This document shows, in pieces, positions 46,528-57,829 of a DNA stretch of 64,000 nucleotides. The notes under the pieces are model-generated. The model saw only the letters and a program-made list of their open reading frames with translations. It was not told the origin of the DNA and did not search any database. The DNA is taken from NCBI GenBank assembly GCA_010093705.1, contig MU006089.1:3071838-3135837 (forward strand), read 5' to 3'. Numbering within the stretch: the stretch's first letter is position 1; each line of letters starts with the position of its first letter. The translations under genes and the position numbers were made by a program. Origin of the DNA: Patellaria atrata CBS 101060. Taxonomy: Eukaryota > Ascomycota > Dothideomycetes > Patellariales > Patellariaceae.

Positions 46528-48494
46528 TCAGAAGATATAACTTTCCCCACTCTTAGCAACTTCGAAATCACAACCCAGACCCCGTCCTTGTTTGACCAAA
46601 CTCGCTTCATAACTCTTCAGTTCCGCTAGTATGACATCTCCGACTAGAGGCCCATCCACCATCGTATCCTTCACATGGATGATAACTACTTTGACATTTC
46701 TCAACGGGAGGTCGATACTCAGCGGCGGTACGGCAAGAGAAGAACGGCGTACAGGCGTCAGAGATGCTGGAGAGTCGAATTGGTCCCGCATGACCTCACT
46801 ACCAGGTGTAGGAACCTCATCCAACGCCAAAGCAGTTGGAGGTTGTGACGTGACTCTAACCTTGCTTCTACTGAGTCTACCGGTAGTCCCATCCTCAAGG
46901 GTTCCGTTACCGTTCCCATTGAGGTGGACTGGTCCTGTGTTTGTTCGTTTTCTCTTTCTCGCTCTTCTTTTCTCCTCTTCCTCTGCTTTTTCCCTCTCCA
47001 CCTCTCGTTTGGCATCTCTTACCATATCGGCTAGGTTTGATAATTCAGCTATCAAATGGCGTGGCGCCAGGTGGCCGAAGAGCACTGCATCTGCCTGTTC
47101 ATCGCTATAGCTACATTCGATAAGAATCCCGTTCAAGATTCCTTGCGCAATCTTTGGAGCCGCCTCGGACCATACTAACGCAGTTCTTGGGGAAAGAGAG
47201 AGAGAATCCGGTTCCACATCTCCGAATATTAGGATCTCCTTCGAATTAGGAGCGTGTGACGAGGTAGAAGAGTGCAAGTGCTCGCTCTCCGCACGAATGA
47301 AGTATGCAGTACTGTCTATTACACACTGACCTCCAGGAAGTATTCCATTAGCAGGGGAGAATAGGGGTGTACCCGGTTGGCTTGCTTGATGACTCCAGGA
47401 CAAAGATCGTCCCACGGGCCCATCTATCTTTGAGCTGCCAGTTGTTCGGTCATGAGTATGTGTCTGTTGGGGCTGCTCTGTGGTTATCGTTTCAACTAGG
47501 TCTGCATTACTTCCTCGATGCACGTGACCTGGTCCTCTCATACAGTGGCCATGGCTAACTTTAAAGCCTTTTACGCTCAGTCCGTCACAGACCTCGATAT
47601 ATCCTCGGCCGTGACCTTCACCAAGTGCGATATTACCTCCCTCAGCTAGTCGTTGGAAGGTAACAAAACCGACACCTCCATCCTCATCGGTGAGGTTCGG
47701 CCAGATGACGTCGTTGAAGAGGTAAGTTTTGATAGCATTGACCGTCGAAGGAAGGGCTGCAAGCTTTTTGGGACGCGATGTGTTGTGAAACCCGGCGGTG
47801 TTTATGACAAATCCAGATACATGATCAAGATGCGGATGCGTGATGAGATATGTTGAAATGTGCTCTCGTACAACATGCAAGGCGTTTGCGCGAGCAGACG
47901 CATACGGAAATGGTAGGCCGGCAAAGACACCAGTCTGCAAGACTGTAATGGTAGGCTCTGGAGACGTCGTCCGAGAAGATGGAGCTAGACTATCATATTC
48001 ATCACGATCGGGATTCCCGTCATCGGATGGTGTTATTGTGGAAGGAACTACAGTAGCACCTGTGCAACGGTCTGCCACGAGAGGAAAGTCCTTTTCCAGG
48101 ATTCTTGTTATAGCGGCTAAGTGGGATCCAGCATCCACGGCGAGAACTGATCCTTTGGACCAATCCGAGCTGGTTGAGCGGACGAGAAAGCCAGTAACAT
48201 TTTCCTCGCTAGGACCTCCTCCAGAACCCTATTTCCCGTAAGCCCATATCTAACAAAGACATATCCCGCCGAAAACACTGTGGGGAGTGGTCTAAGACAG
48301 CGGCATGCTAATTAAACCCTGTATGCGGCCGTCATTCACGCAGCATTACGAGTACGGAAAGCCGCATATTCTCGAGCAAGTGGAGAAACGATGGATACGG
48401 AGTCAAAGACACTTACCAAACATATCACCTGTATGGTAGGCTCACTGCTATGGTAGCCACGAGACCTACCGACCATCCCATCCCCGTTTTTCAT
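46528..48494 (-). CDS. PDE1: Low-affinity cAMP phosphodiesterase, class II
   Basis: Exons 48494-48417 and 48228-46528 (188-nt intron, GTAAGT...AAATAG) give 592 residues. Splicing builds PTIQVICLGSGGGPSEENVTGFLVRS, the conserved start of class II phosphodiesterases. HISTYLITHPHLDHVSGFV carries the HxHxDH metal-binding motif; KVSHGHCMRGPGH, STAYFIRAES, ILIFGDVEPDS and ILIECSYSDEQADAVLFGHL complete the metallo-beta-lactamase-like site; VVIIHVKD is near the end. The enzyme hydrolyses cAMP to 5'-AMP and tunes PKA signalling. A charged, Lys/Glu/Arg-rich insert and a Ser/Pro stretch interrupt the C-terminal third. The start is the first ATG after an in-frame stop. Confidence 0.92.
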
Positions 48495-49906
48495 GAAGGC
48501 GCGTTCAGCCGACTCAAATGCAGCTTTATCGCTTTTGCGCTGTCGTAAACCGCCCGTGGTCGAATGGGGAGAGGTGTCTCAGACAAAGGAGAGACGTATC
48601 CACACGAGTGTATCGGAAAATCGATGCAAGCAACCGTGAAGAGAAGATGACACGGAAACACGTCAGGTACTTCTCCAGTACTTTTAAGGAGTGAACGTTG
48701 CGCGAAATACTGCTGTAGCCTTAAGCCTATCCCCAAGCTCTTTCTACGCCACGCTGAACACAGCCGTGAACGTTCAGGTACGCCTAGGCGCGTAGCCGGT
48801 AAAAGTTGTCGTATGAATGCGTCAAGTAAGAAGAGTATAGCTGTCTATATTCTTTCGAGTCCAGAGTTACACGTGCGCCCTATGATGTCGCTTTTGCGCG
48901 CAGGCTTCGAATGCATGAACACACCAACATGAAATATCAAGGTCTATGTCAGAGGTATGAAGGTCATAATACCTCCTATAGACAAAGTCTCTAATACTTC
49001 TCGAGCTGGTGTATATAATGAGGAAGTATTTAAATTGTTGAAGATGGGTAGATATAAAAAGTTGAAGGAATGCTTGTGCAGGCTGCAGGTGGTGTAGTAG
49101 TTCTATATCTTATTAGGTCTGAAGCTACAAAGTACCTTTTAGTTAGTGTCTGCTTGCGGCCACCCTAGACCATGACAACCCATGCACAGATGCACCACGA
49201 GATGAGGTGTGCAGTACAAATCTACCCGATGTACAGTAATGGTGAGAACAAGGGTTTGTATGGATTCGCAATGAGACACGCAGGTGGCAATAGATCGCTG
49301 TTTACGTTATCTTTTCTTTCCCCTTAGTATACGGAAAAGAAAAACCTGGTGGGTTAGAAGATCGGGGGGGAGGGGAGGGGAGGGGGGTAGGGGGGGGCGC
49401 AGGTCTTGTCAGGTCAGGAGATGGGCCATTTCAAAGAGAATAAATAGGCTGTTGAAAACTTGAAAAGAAAACACTGCCGATGTGGCGATGCGAATTTCGT
49501 CAAAACTAGCCGGAATGCTAACAGGTAAATGTAAGGGGGCGGCTGTCAAGACTCAGAAGCGATTGCTCATCGCCTCGAAAGATAGCCACATAGCTTGCGC
49601 GCCGGTCTCCAACGGCCTCTTCAAGCACACGGGTTATGTCATTGCGCGACACGTTATCCTGAAAATCATCGTCTTCTGAAGATTTATTCTGTCACCATCG
49701 TACATTAACTTTTCGATCTTTCTATAAAACTAGAAAGGTAGTGAAGAGTGATTAGACATGAAGACAAAGATCTCATCAGACCAATTGCTGTTTTGTCTAC
49801 CTTATACGTTTCCCTCGTGGCACATGAGAATCATATCATAACATCCTGTCACGTAAACAATCAAGTCTGAGGCAAACCCTCAATTCTTGCCACTTTGTGC
49901 TCCACC
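48495..49906. promoter_or_regulatory. PDE1 upstream region with strong G-run
   Basis: 1.4 kb between the eEF1B-gamma stop and the PDE1 start, both on the minus strand. No gene is supported; a 65-residue frame at 49,482-49,679 looks random. The striking element is the G tract at 49,364-49,398. Confidence 0.5.
49364..49398 (+). repeat. G-rich tract, potential G-quadruplex
   Basis: Runs of 7, 4, 4, 6 and 8 G are separated by single A or TA. This satisfies the G3+N1-7 x4 rule for a four-tetrad-capable quadruplex on the plus strand. Confidence 0.8.
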
Positions 49907-51468
49907 TCACTTGAATACCTTGCCATCGGCCCACTGGTACGTCTTGCCGTTGACCTCGACCGGCTTATCCCACGCCCACTGATCCTCGACATAAGCTTTA
50001 TCCTCTGGGTTGGAAGGATCAAGCTTCTTGAAGTCGTAGCTCTCATAATCGGGAGCCACGTCAACAGCGGGAAAGACGTCTTGGCCACGAACGAAGAAGA
50101 CACCTTGCACGACACTGTCATTGGTCTCACCATAAACAGAGACAGCACCGAAAATATATTTACGGCTGGCTTCGAGACGAGCGAAGAAACCACCTGCGAG
50201 ATGTCAGTATTCTGTTTCATGGCTTTATAAGACATAGTAAGCACTAACCGATCAAGTTGGAAGTCATGAACGTCATGGTAAGTTCATCGTTGTACTTGTA
50301 ATCGACCTTCCACAGAGAGTATTCCTCAAAGTTGGCATTCTCCCAGAACCATGGTAGTGCAACCTCACGGGTCTCCTCGTTAGAGTACTTGCGCTTCCAG
50401 TCATCGAGGACGAAATTAGCCCTCGGCAGAGCTTCAAGAGGATGCTTGGGTTTCGGCGCTGGCTTATCCTCCTCTTCCTCTTCCGCCTCCTCAGCCTTGG
50501 GCTTGGGCTTTGGGGCCTCCTTCTTCGCCTCTTTCTTTGGTGCGTTCTCCTTCTTGGGTGGTACGTTCTTCAGAGCTTGCTCAACCCACTCTAGCTTACC
50601 AACCACAGCAGAGTAGATATCGGAGTTGTACACTGTCTCGTACCAACGAGTGACGTTCGGGTTGTCTGCCCTCCAAGCTTTGTCCAAAACGAACTGGAAC
50701 CCTCTGGCCATAATGCCAGCAGCGAAAAGATCAGCAAGAGTAAGTCTCTCACCGACCAAGTATGTGTTGATGAGGAAATGCTCTTCAAGAACGTGAACCG
50801 CGGCAAGAGCTGCTTTTGAGTGATCATCGACACTCTTCTTGTTGTAAGGGTCGCGACCAATAAGAGGGCGAAACCAGCCTCCAATATGAGGGAGGACCTC
50901 GGAGTTTACAAACGACATCCATCGGAGAATAGAAGCGTAGTCTTGCTTGGTCTTCCCCAGGAGAGCTGTCTTCTCGTTCTGTGAAGTGACTTGTTCTATT
51001 AGCATGGGTTCACACGCATGTAAAGAAGTGTGAACGTTTGAAAGTGCTCGATCGTAGTCAGAGTGTGAATAAATCTCAACAAAATTTTCAGACAGGGATA
51101 ACTGTATTGATAATATGTCTCATCATAGTAGAATATGGAAACGCTCTCTAGCATCATTGGGTGTACTCACTGTATACAGCGATGGCAATAGCCTCTGTCA
51201 GGATGTAGCCATCTGAGCCTTCGAAAGTTGGCACTAGACCCAGCTTGTTGAGCTTCTTGTAGTCTAGAGAGACACCCACCGCGGGCTCAGTATGAACCAG
51301 CTCGAGATCGAGACCATTTGCTTTGGCGACGGCCAAAATGGCCGTGGAACGCGGATTGCCCTGTGAAAGGTGGGGTTGTTAGAAATCTATGCCTAATGGA
51401 CAGCTTGCGGGATGAAGCGATGAACATATCAAACTTACTGGATAAGTATAAAGCTTGCCGAAAGCCAT
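49907..51468 (-). CDS. Translation elongation factor eEF1B gamma subunit
   Basis: Exons 51468-51439, 51360-51171, 50995-50249 and 50193-49907 sum to 1254 nt, 417 residues, the normal length. Exon 1 is only 30 nt (MAFGKLYTYP). The N-terminal glutathione-transferase-like domain includes GNPRSTAILAVAKANGLDLE, GYILTEAIAIAVY and VGERLTLADLFAAGIMARGF. A Lys/Glu/Pro hinge follows. The EF1G C-terminal domain runs from HPLEALPRANFVLDDWKRKYSN to WADGKVFK and includes ALPWFWENANFEEYSLWKVDYKYNDEL and GVFFVRGQDVFPAVDVAPDYESY. The subunit scaffolds the nucleotide-exchange complex for eEF1A. Intron 2 is 175 nt. Divergent from uS9m across 261 bp. Confidence 0.95.
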
Positions 51469-51729
51469 ACTTGGTTTTTCCTAGAGATATGATGTTTATC
51501 CGGTTGTGATGCTGCGAGTCGAGTTTTCGGTCACAGTTTGTTGATGGTGGGTTGTCCTTAGGAGTCACAGTTGGAAAAATGCAACAAAAACTGTTCTTCT
51601 TAGTGCCGTCTTGGCAACAGAGCGTGGTCAGTCCGACTTGCCTCACTGGTGTTGCGCATCTCTTAATTTCTTCAACCATAACTCGATCGATTCCACCTTA
51701 GCCTTTCAATTCACGGACTTCGAATATCC
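51469..51729. promoter_or_regulatory. Divergent promoter between eEF1B-gamma and mitochondrial uS9m
   Basis: Only 261 bp separate the two start codons on opposite strands. Both genes serve translation, one in the cytosol and one in mitochondria. There is no room for a separate gene. Confidence 0.7.
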
Positions 51730-52830
51730 ATGAAAGCATCTAGTCTCTCAATTGGGTTCAGGAGAGCTACATGCTCCTTCTGTCGGCTCTCCAGACAAGC
51801 CCAATATGAGAGCAACGGGTTCAGGAGCTTTCATCCACCAGGGGTCTCAAGAAGACATCTAGCTACGACAACAACTTCACCAGTAACAGCTGCCCCTGAA
51901 CTCAACTTCTCCAAAAGAGATGGAAAGCCAATCGATGAGAGACTGCTTAAGCGCGTCCGCATCGTACCCGCGTCCCCATCCTATTTCTCAGGCAAACCGG
52001 TGTTCACAGATGGTCTTCTGTCGATGCAAGCACTTCTCCGGAAGTTTCAGACGCTCCCTTGTGTCGAACCAAATGATGCCCCGCGGGTAGCATGGAAAAG
52101 ATTTAGAGAATACTTGGGACAAGTCAATGAGCCGGTTAAGGCAGCCAAATATCACAAAATCATCCAAATTCTTCAGCGCTTGAATCGGATCCATCCATCA
52201 TTGATGCCAGAAGAGGTTACAGAAGCTATGAAGCGATACAAAAGAGATGTTAATCCGCATGACAATCAAGCTAAACCGAGCTTTGTGGATGAGAATGGGG
52301 TCTCTAGAGGCCTCGGGAGAAGGAAAACTTCCACTGCAAGAGTATGGTTAGTTGAGGGAGAAGGAGAGGTTCTAGTCAATGGGAAAACGTTAACACAAAC
52401 ATTCGGAAAATTACATGACCGCGAAAGCGCCATATGGGCATTGAAAGCGACAAATCGGACCGATAAATACAACGTTTGGGCTCTTGTTAGTGGCGGTGGT
52501 ACTACTGGACAAGCCGAAGCATTGACGCTGGCAATTGCGAAGGCTCTGCTGGTTCAGGAACCTTTGTTGAAACCTGCTCTTCGAAGAGGTATGTTCTCTT
52601 TCATCGATTTGTCAGCAAGATTGTTCCTGAATACCCTCATGATATCATCTACATGCATTTCTATCAACTTAATTGAGATCTTCTTCGGCCCCGATTCCGT
52701 GTTGATTGAACCGTTAGAGCTGACTGAACCTTTCTTAGCCGGTTGTGTCACTCGCGATCCCCGTATAGTTGAGAGGAAGAAGCCTGGGCATCTGAAGGCC
52801 CGAAAGATGCCAACCTGGGTCAAACGATAA
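51730..52830 (+). CDS. MRPS9: Mitochondrial small-subunit ribosomal protein uS9m
   Basis: Exons 51730-52588 and 52739-52830 sum to 951 nt, 316 residues. The N-terminus is Arg/Ser-rich with no early acids, like a mitochondrial import sequence ([22 protein letters not shown]). The uS9 core starts with [27 protein letters not shown] and continues to [14 protein letters not shown] and [37 protein letters not shown]-type tail, whose terminal basic residues reach the decoding centre in uS9 proteins. The 150-nt intron (GTATGT...TTCTTAG) is stop-free and 3n long; I infer splicing because it places A-G-C directly after RR, as in uS9. Retention would insert 50 residues. Confidence 0.93.
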   Translation: [366 protein letters not shown]

Positions 52831-55800
52831 TACAGCTATTCGCAATGTATAGTTTTGTTTTGTTTTTTTTTTGTACATACAGTAATATCTGATCGAGGGT
52901 CTCTATCAGGAACTCAAATGAAGGAGTCAAGACGACCATGTCGCATGTAGAACTGTTCCCGGGGAGGACAGTTAATCATCGCTATTAACGGAGGAATATG
53001 TATGAGTTTAATAGGAGCTATGAGTCCGCCGTCCACACCTGATCGAATCTTCACGCATTGTTAGAATGAACTAACGATATCCGGTAATTGCCCAGGGAGA
53101 CTGTAACGTCATTCGTAAGGGGAGAAGGGGGAATATGTGGAGAGGTCTCAACCTTTCGCATCCGGGGGTCGGCAATCGCGTAGAGAATGAACTCGCTAGC
53201 CAATAATGCATGAACTTATTTCTGTGGCGCGGAACATATTTTAGTCTGATTATCGTCGAATCACATGTGATTTCCGGGCGCGTTGCTTCCTGAATTGGTT
53301 CTTTTTCCTACGTTCTTAACTGCTGAAAGGTGAATAGAGTAACCCCTAGCGGGATGGATGATAGTTAAAATAGAGTGCCTCAGGAACTCTTCATCGTAAA
53401 TGGAATTTGTTGGCTAAAAGAGAGGAAAAGAAGGTCGGCTGAAGGTATACGAAAATCAACTTGGAATGAGTGTACAGCACATGAAGCCCCCGACGGGTGG
53501 TCCCGCCAGCATAGTCGGCCTTTTAGAAAATAGAAATGGTGGAGCGTTTAAACGTTACAGTTATGGTGTTCGAGACTAGACAACGGCTTTCCTTCAAATC
53601 CTTTCGCTCGTCTCTTCTTACTTCTTTGTTATTCCTTCGCAATAATGTTGGACGGATACCGTACCTAGAGTGGCCTAAGGGGAGCCCGGAAAGGACTTAA
53701 TGATCAATGGTTATTGCTCTTTTGAAAGGATCAAGAATAGCCGCGAGAGGATGACGGCAAGCGGAACACAAGCTTAAAGCGAAAAGGGTTAGAGAACAAT
53801 TGCGCGTAACCTTTGGTCGCTGCTGGTGCCCGGACTGCAAGAGAGAGAATTCGTTAAAAGCTGATGCGGAAAGCTTCCAGAATGCTTCATATCGCCGTTC
53901 CTGTAATTTCGGCCACCTGAAGGCATCCTTGCTCCTAATCGGATGATTCGCGAGGGGATACCTTGGCGATCAACGGCGATCGTGAACTGGAGTTTAGCAT
54001 TTCTTGTTATTGGGCTAGGACTGTTGTTGGTGTTTGTGCGGAAATGGTAAAGGTCTGATCCTGATGACGCTTTGGTTTCATTTTCCACGCGGCAATTTCA
54101 TGATCGAGCATGTCCGATGCTTCGAAGGAAGGTAAGGGAAATAATAATAGCACAGAGGAAGCAAAAGCGTCAGGAATTCAATCTGCAAACTATGGTTTGT
54201 TATACCCTTAATGCTTCATTATTGAGCTTCTGCGATAGAGCCCAGAGATTGACGAGGACGTTCAGCTGTATTCCTCAAACAGTACAGTACCGAAAACTGC
54301 TGGAGATGAATCATTAAATCAAGGGGGTGTAATAATACCTGATAATGATGATATTTTCTTGCATGTTGATATACGGGATCCTCATAGGTTCGAAGCCCTC
54401 GAGGGAAATATGACACGCGAATCTGTGGGAGATACAGTATGACCAGCAGCGTGTGCACAGTCACACAGCAACCAAGCCTTTCACATGGAGTTCTTAGCCC
54501 ATAACTTAAGTTGAAAGGTGACACTTCTCACAGCTCATTTAGGCGTCCCCATAACTGTATGTTGATTACAACGAACGGTCTTTCATACTCTTTTGGGTGC
54601 AAGGATCTGACCGGATATCCACGCGACGGACGATTTACGTGAATCGAGGCGAATTGAAGTGATCGCCGACTGCCCAGTAAGGCGTGAGTTGACATGGCAC
54701 GCATGGTGAGGCTGGTGAACAATGATCTACAAGATAGTTTTAGGCTATTACCTTCGAAAGACCTAGGCGTGGCTTGTACATGTACTGTACCCCTGCGCAC
54801 AAAAGGTGATGAGAAACGAGAAAAACAGCTCGCGAGCAACGACATGTTGATGTCGCATGCGGCAGCGGGCAGATCTTGCCCCCAGATGATACACCACCGC
54901 GTACCGCATACATTATTTCAAGGCCAGGTTTGTGAAATCAGCAAACGTCTCAACCTGTAGCCCTTTTGTTTGATGATACTGTAGGGGTAGATCTTTGGAA
55001 AACGAATCGGAACATGCTGCCATCCCATAATCTCGAGGCGGCTGGGTTTGAGCAAAGCTCTGACATCTTTCATCTCAGGCACGCAGCCTCCAACATCTGA
55101 AAGCTGAGGCATGAGACGAAGAGTTCGTTGATGGAAGACGAAGAAGGCAGGACAGTAAGGACATACCTCCGGTGGCGCTCTAGTTGTCGGCCACTATCAT
55201 CGAATCATTTGAATGATTTGCATGCAAATAATAGTTACTCGATTTTTCTTTTTCCCCGTAGTTGTCCGCTCAATTCTTCATCTCACGATTCGATATAGAC
55301 GGCGATCGGTTTGTTCGGCGAGAAAGGCGTGGTACTATATATCTATCAGCGTGACACGAGACGACATGGAGGTGTATCCTTAAACGTCCAGATATCGGGG
55401 CAGTAAGTTACAGTACTGGGAGAACTTACGGCATGATTCATGTGATGAATGACGGAAAAGGAACGACTTGGACCGGGTGGCCTCAGCCCCAAGCTACTAA
55501 CCCAAGTAGAAGGGCGGGAGATGGTGTGAACGAAAGCCCATCAAGCCCTGAAGTCCCTGTAGGCTCTCAATTACTGTCGAGTGTCGACCCCGTAGATCTG
55601 TAACGAAGGAAGTCTAGGATTACGTGCAAAAAACTAGCGCCTGCCCCACCGAGCTTTAGGTTGTTCTTGGATCGGATTCGCTTTTACTATCTTGTCTCGA
55701 GCGAGCCTCAATTCCTGTTCTCCCATCCCGCCGTTTGGCAATAGCAGAGAGGGGACCGCGAAAAGGCCTGAGGTTGCTGGATGATGACCTGGCCAGGAGA

Positions 55801-57495
55801 AAGGACCGCAGCCTAGCTGCCTAGCGACCTCATACCCTCAATACTTCCTTTTTCAATTGCATGCATCTTGTCCTGCATCTTTGCTTCCCTTCCATCATTC
55901 TAAAAGAAGCAATGGTGCTGCTTCTCGACGTACGCCTTGCCCGGTTGGCTCTTCTCTGCCTTATTTGATTCCTGACCTTCCTACGCTTCGTTCAAAAGGA
56001 TACCTAGCCTTGTGAGCTTATATACCGTAGCGTGCCGTGCTTTGGCCGTGTATTGCTGTAAGCCTGTATTGTTTTCGATAATAAAAAAAAACCTCCCACT
56101 TTCCAATCCTCACTACTAGAACCTCAATCGGCTTCCCGTCCCTGGCGACCCTCCACGACATCTCACGGATCTCACTCTTTCCCTTCCTAGTTATTAAGGA
56201 TTCAATCTTGACGACGACTGGTTGAGCTCAAAGCGTGGCGTTGGCGCTGTGCTTCCTCCCCTTACACGCTGTGTCATCCTGCTATTTACCTTAGAATCCA
56301 GTTCTCTGCTGCCGTGCCGATGCTTTAGAGGCCCGTCCACCTCTTTTCAGCCAGCGGAAGATTTTCCTTCTCTTAACTTATATACTAGCGAACTGGGTTC
56401 GGTGATTTTTTCCTACATAGGTTGGAGACCATAGAAGCTAGAAGTTGGAAGTAGGAACGGTCTGAAGAGCCGAAGTCTGCCGCCTTTCCTCCGCCGCAGC
56501 CACCAGCTTTTACTAGAGTTTAGCTCTGCTTGTCAGGCTGGACTTTATAAGGTACCTTACCGTTTTCATTCCAGAAGAGGCGTCGAAGGGCTGCCAATGA
56601 GAGCTTCAATTGTACCTTTCAGACGTTCGTCATTTCCCTATATCCCACTCACCAGACTTCAATCTTCCTATAAAGTCCAGCCGAGGTCCCTCTAACTCAA
56701 TCTGCTCAGAATATCTGGATTCCCATGTTACATTGATTTCTCCGAAAGGTGTCAGGATCAGCTCTCATCTCGGTCTCTCGTGATTTCATTCTATGCGTTG
56801 TCAATCCAGCAGAACTAGCATCCCAAAGATTGAAAGAAAACAGCTCACGTATACACAAAGTCGCGCAAACAGCGTTTCCTGAGATTCTAAGCCACGTGGA
56901 TTCGCACGAGTCAATAGCGACCGGCACCTGTGCCTCACGTTTCCGATCCGCAGAGACAAGGAGACCCTTTTTTGCGCCTCGTTTCGAAGCACAGTTTCAA
57001 AGCCTTGTTGAACATCAACAGTCGTCATCTCAGGGATTTACCCCGCTGAATTGTGGGATCACATTGTCTGACGTCTGTCACTTGGGCGTCAACCTGTCTA
57101 GCCAAGGACATTACTGCCATTCACAATAAAGAATCTCGAGGTCCACCTAGAAAAAGGTATCTTAGACCTGGCGCTGGATCCGAGCTACGCGCATTGAATT
57201 TTTATATCCAGACTATTGTGCCCTTCTTAACAGAAGTATGTGAGACTCCCCTCTTTCGAGTTGTATGTCCATATCTAACCAGACAGTCTTAACGGTTCAG
57301 TCCAGTGGGACTGTAGTACGTTGTGGTCTTCTGTGGCATTTCCTGTCAGCTACGTAGCTTTTGAGTGCTCCAGCAAAGAAGATACACTTAGAAAAGCTGG
57401 CATCCTTCTATGCTACTCCCCCTCTCTCGCCGTTGGCGCATCACAAGACCCTCAAACCCTCCCTGGGATCATCTCTGACAGGCCGGCACACTGGG
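52831..57495. other. 4.7 kb gene-poor stretch upstream of the polyQ protein gene
   Basis: No open frame here has domain-like character. The last 1.7 kb (about 55,800-57,495) is pyrimidine-rich with several short ATG frames, the longest 126 codons at 56,749-57,129, and looks like a long promoter and 5' leader such as fungal regulatory genes often have. TACAG/CTGTA and GGTACCTTACC motifs occur (54,280; 54,780; 56,551). I see no RNA gene or mobile element. Confidence 0.5.
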
Positions 57496-57775
57496 ATGGA
57501 AAACAATGATAGACGACAGAGGCAGAACAACCCACCAATCTATGCAGGCCAACCATTACTTTCACAGGCATCGACATCCTATTCTCCTGCAGGCGGGTCA
57601 GGCCGTTTTCGACCTCCAGCATTGACAGCGCAATCTCCAACGTCAGCACCCGCCGAGGGTAGAACCGGACCTTCCCAGTATTATGGTTATGGAGAAGCGT
57701 CGCAGTTTAATGCGCCACAGGTTCCTTCTACTGGTATGCAGTATCAAACCGAGTACGGACCGGAGACGGCACGCG

Positions 57776-57829
<54 letters not shown>

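Noticed and set aside
49482-49679. 65-residue plus-strand open frame
   Set aside because: Short, basic, no start context or homology-like motif; in the PDE1 upstream region.
54360-54420. GGTTCGAAGCCC resembling a tRNA T-loop
   Set aside because: No acceptor stem, A box or anticodon arm at the right distances.
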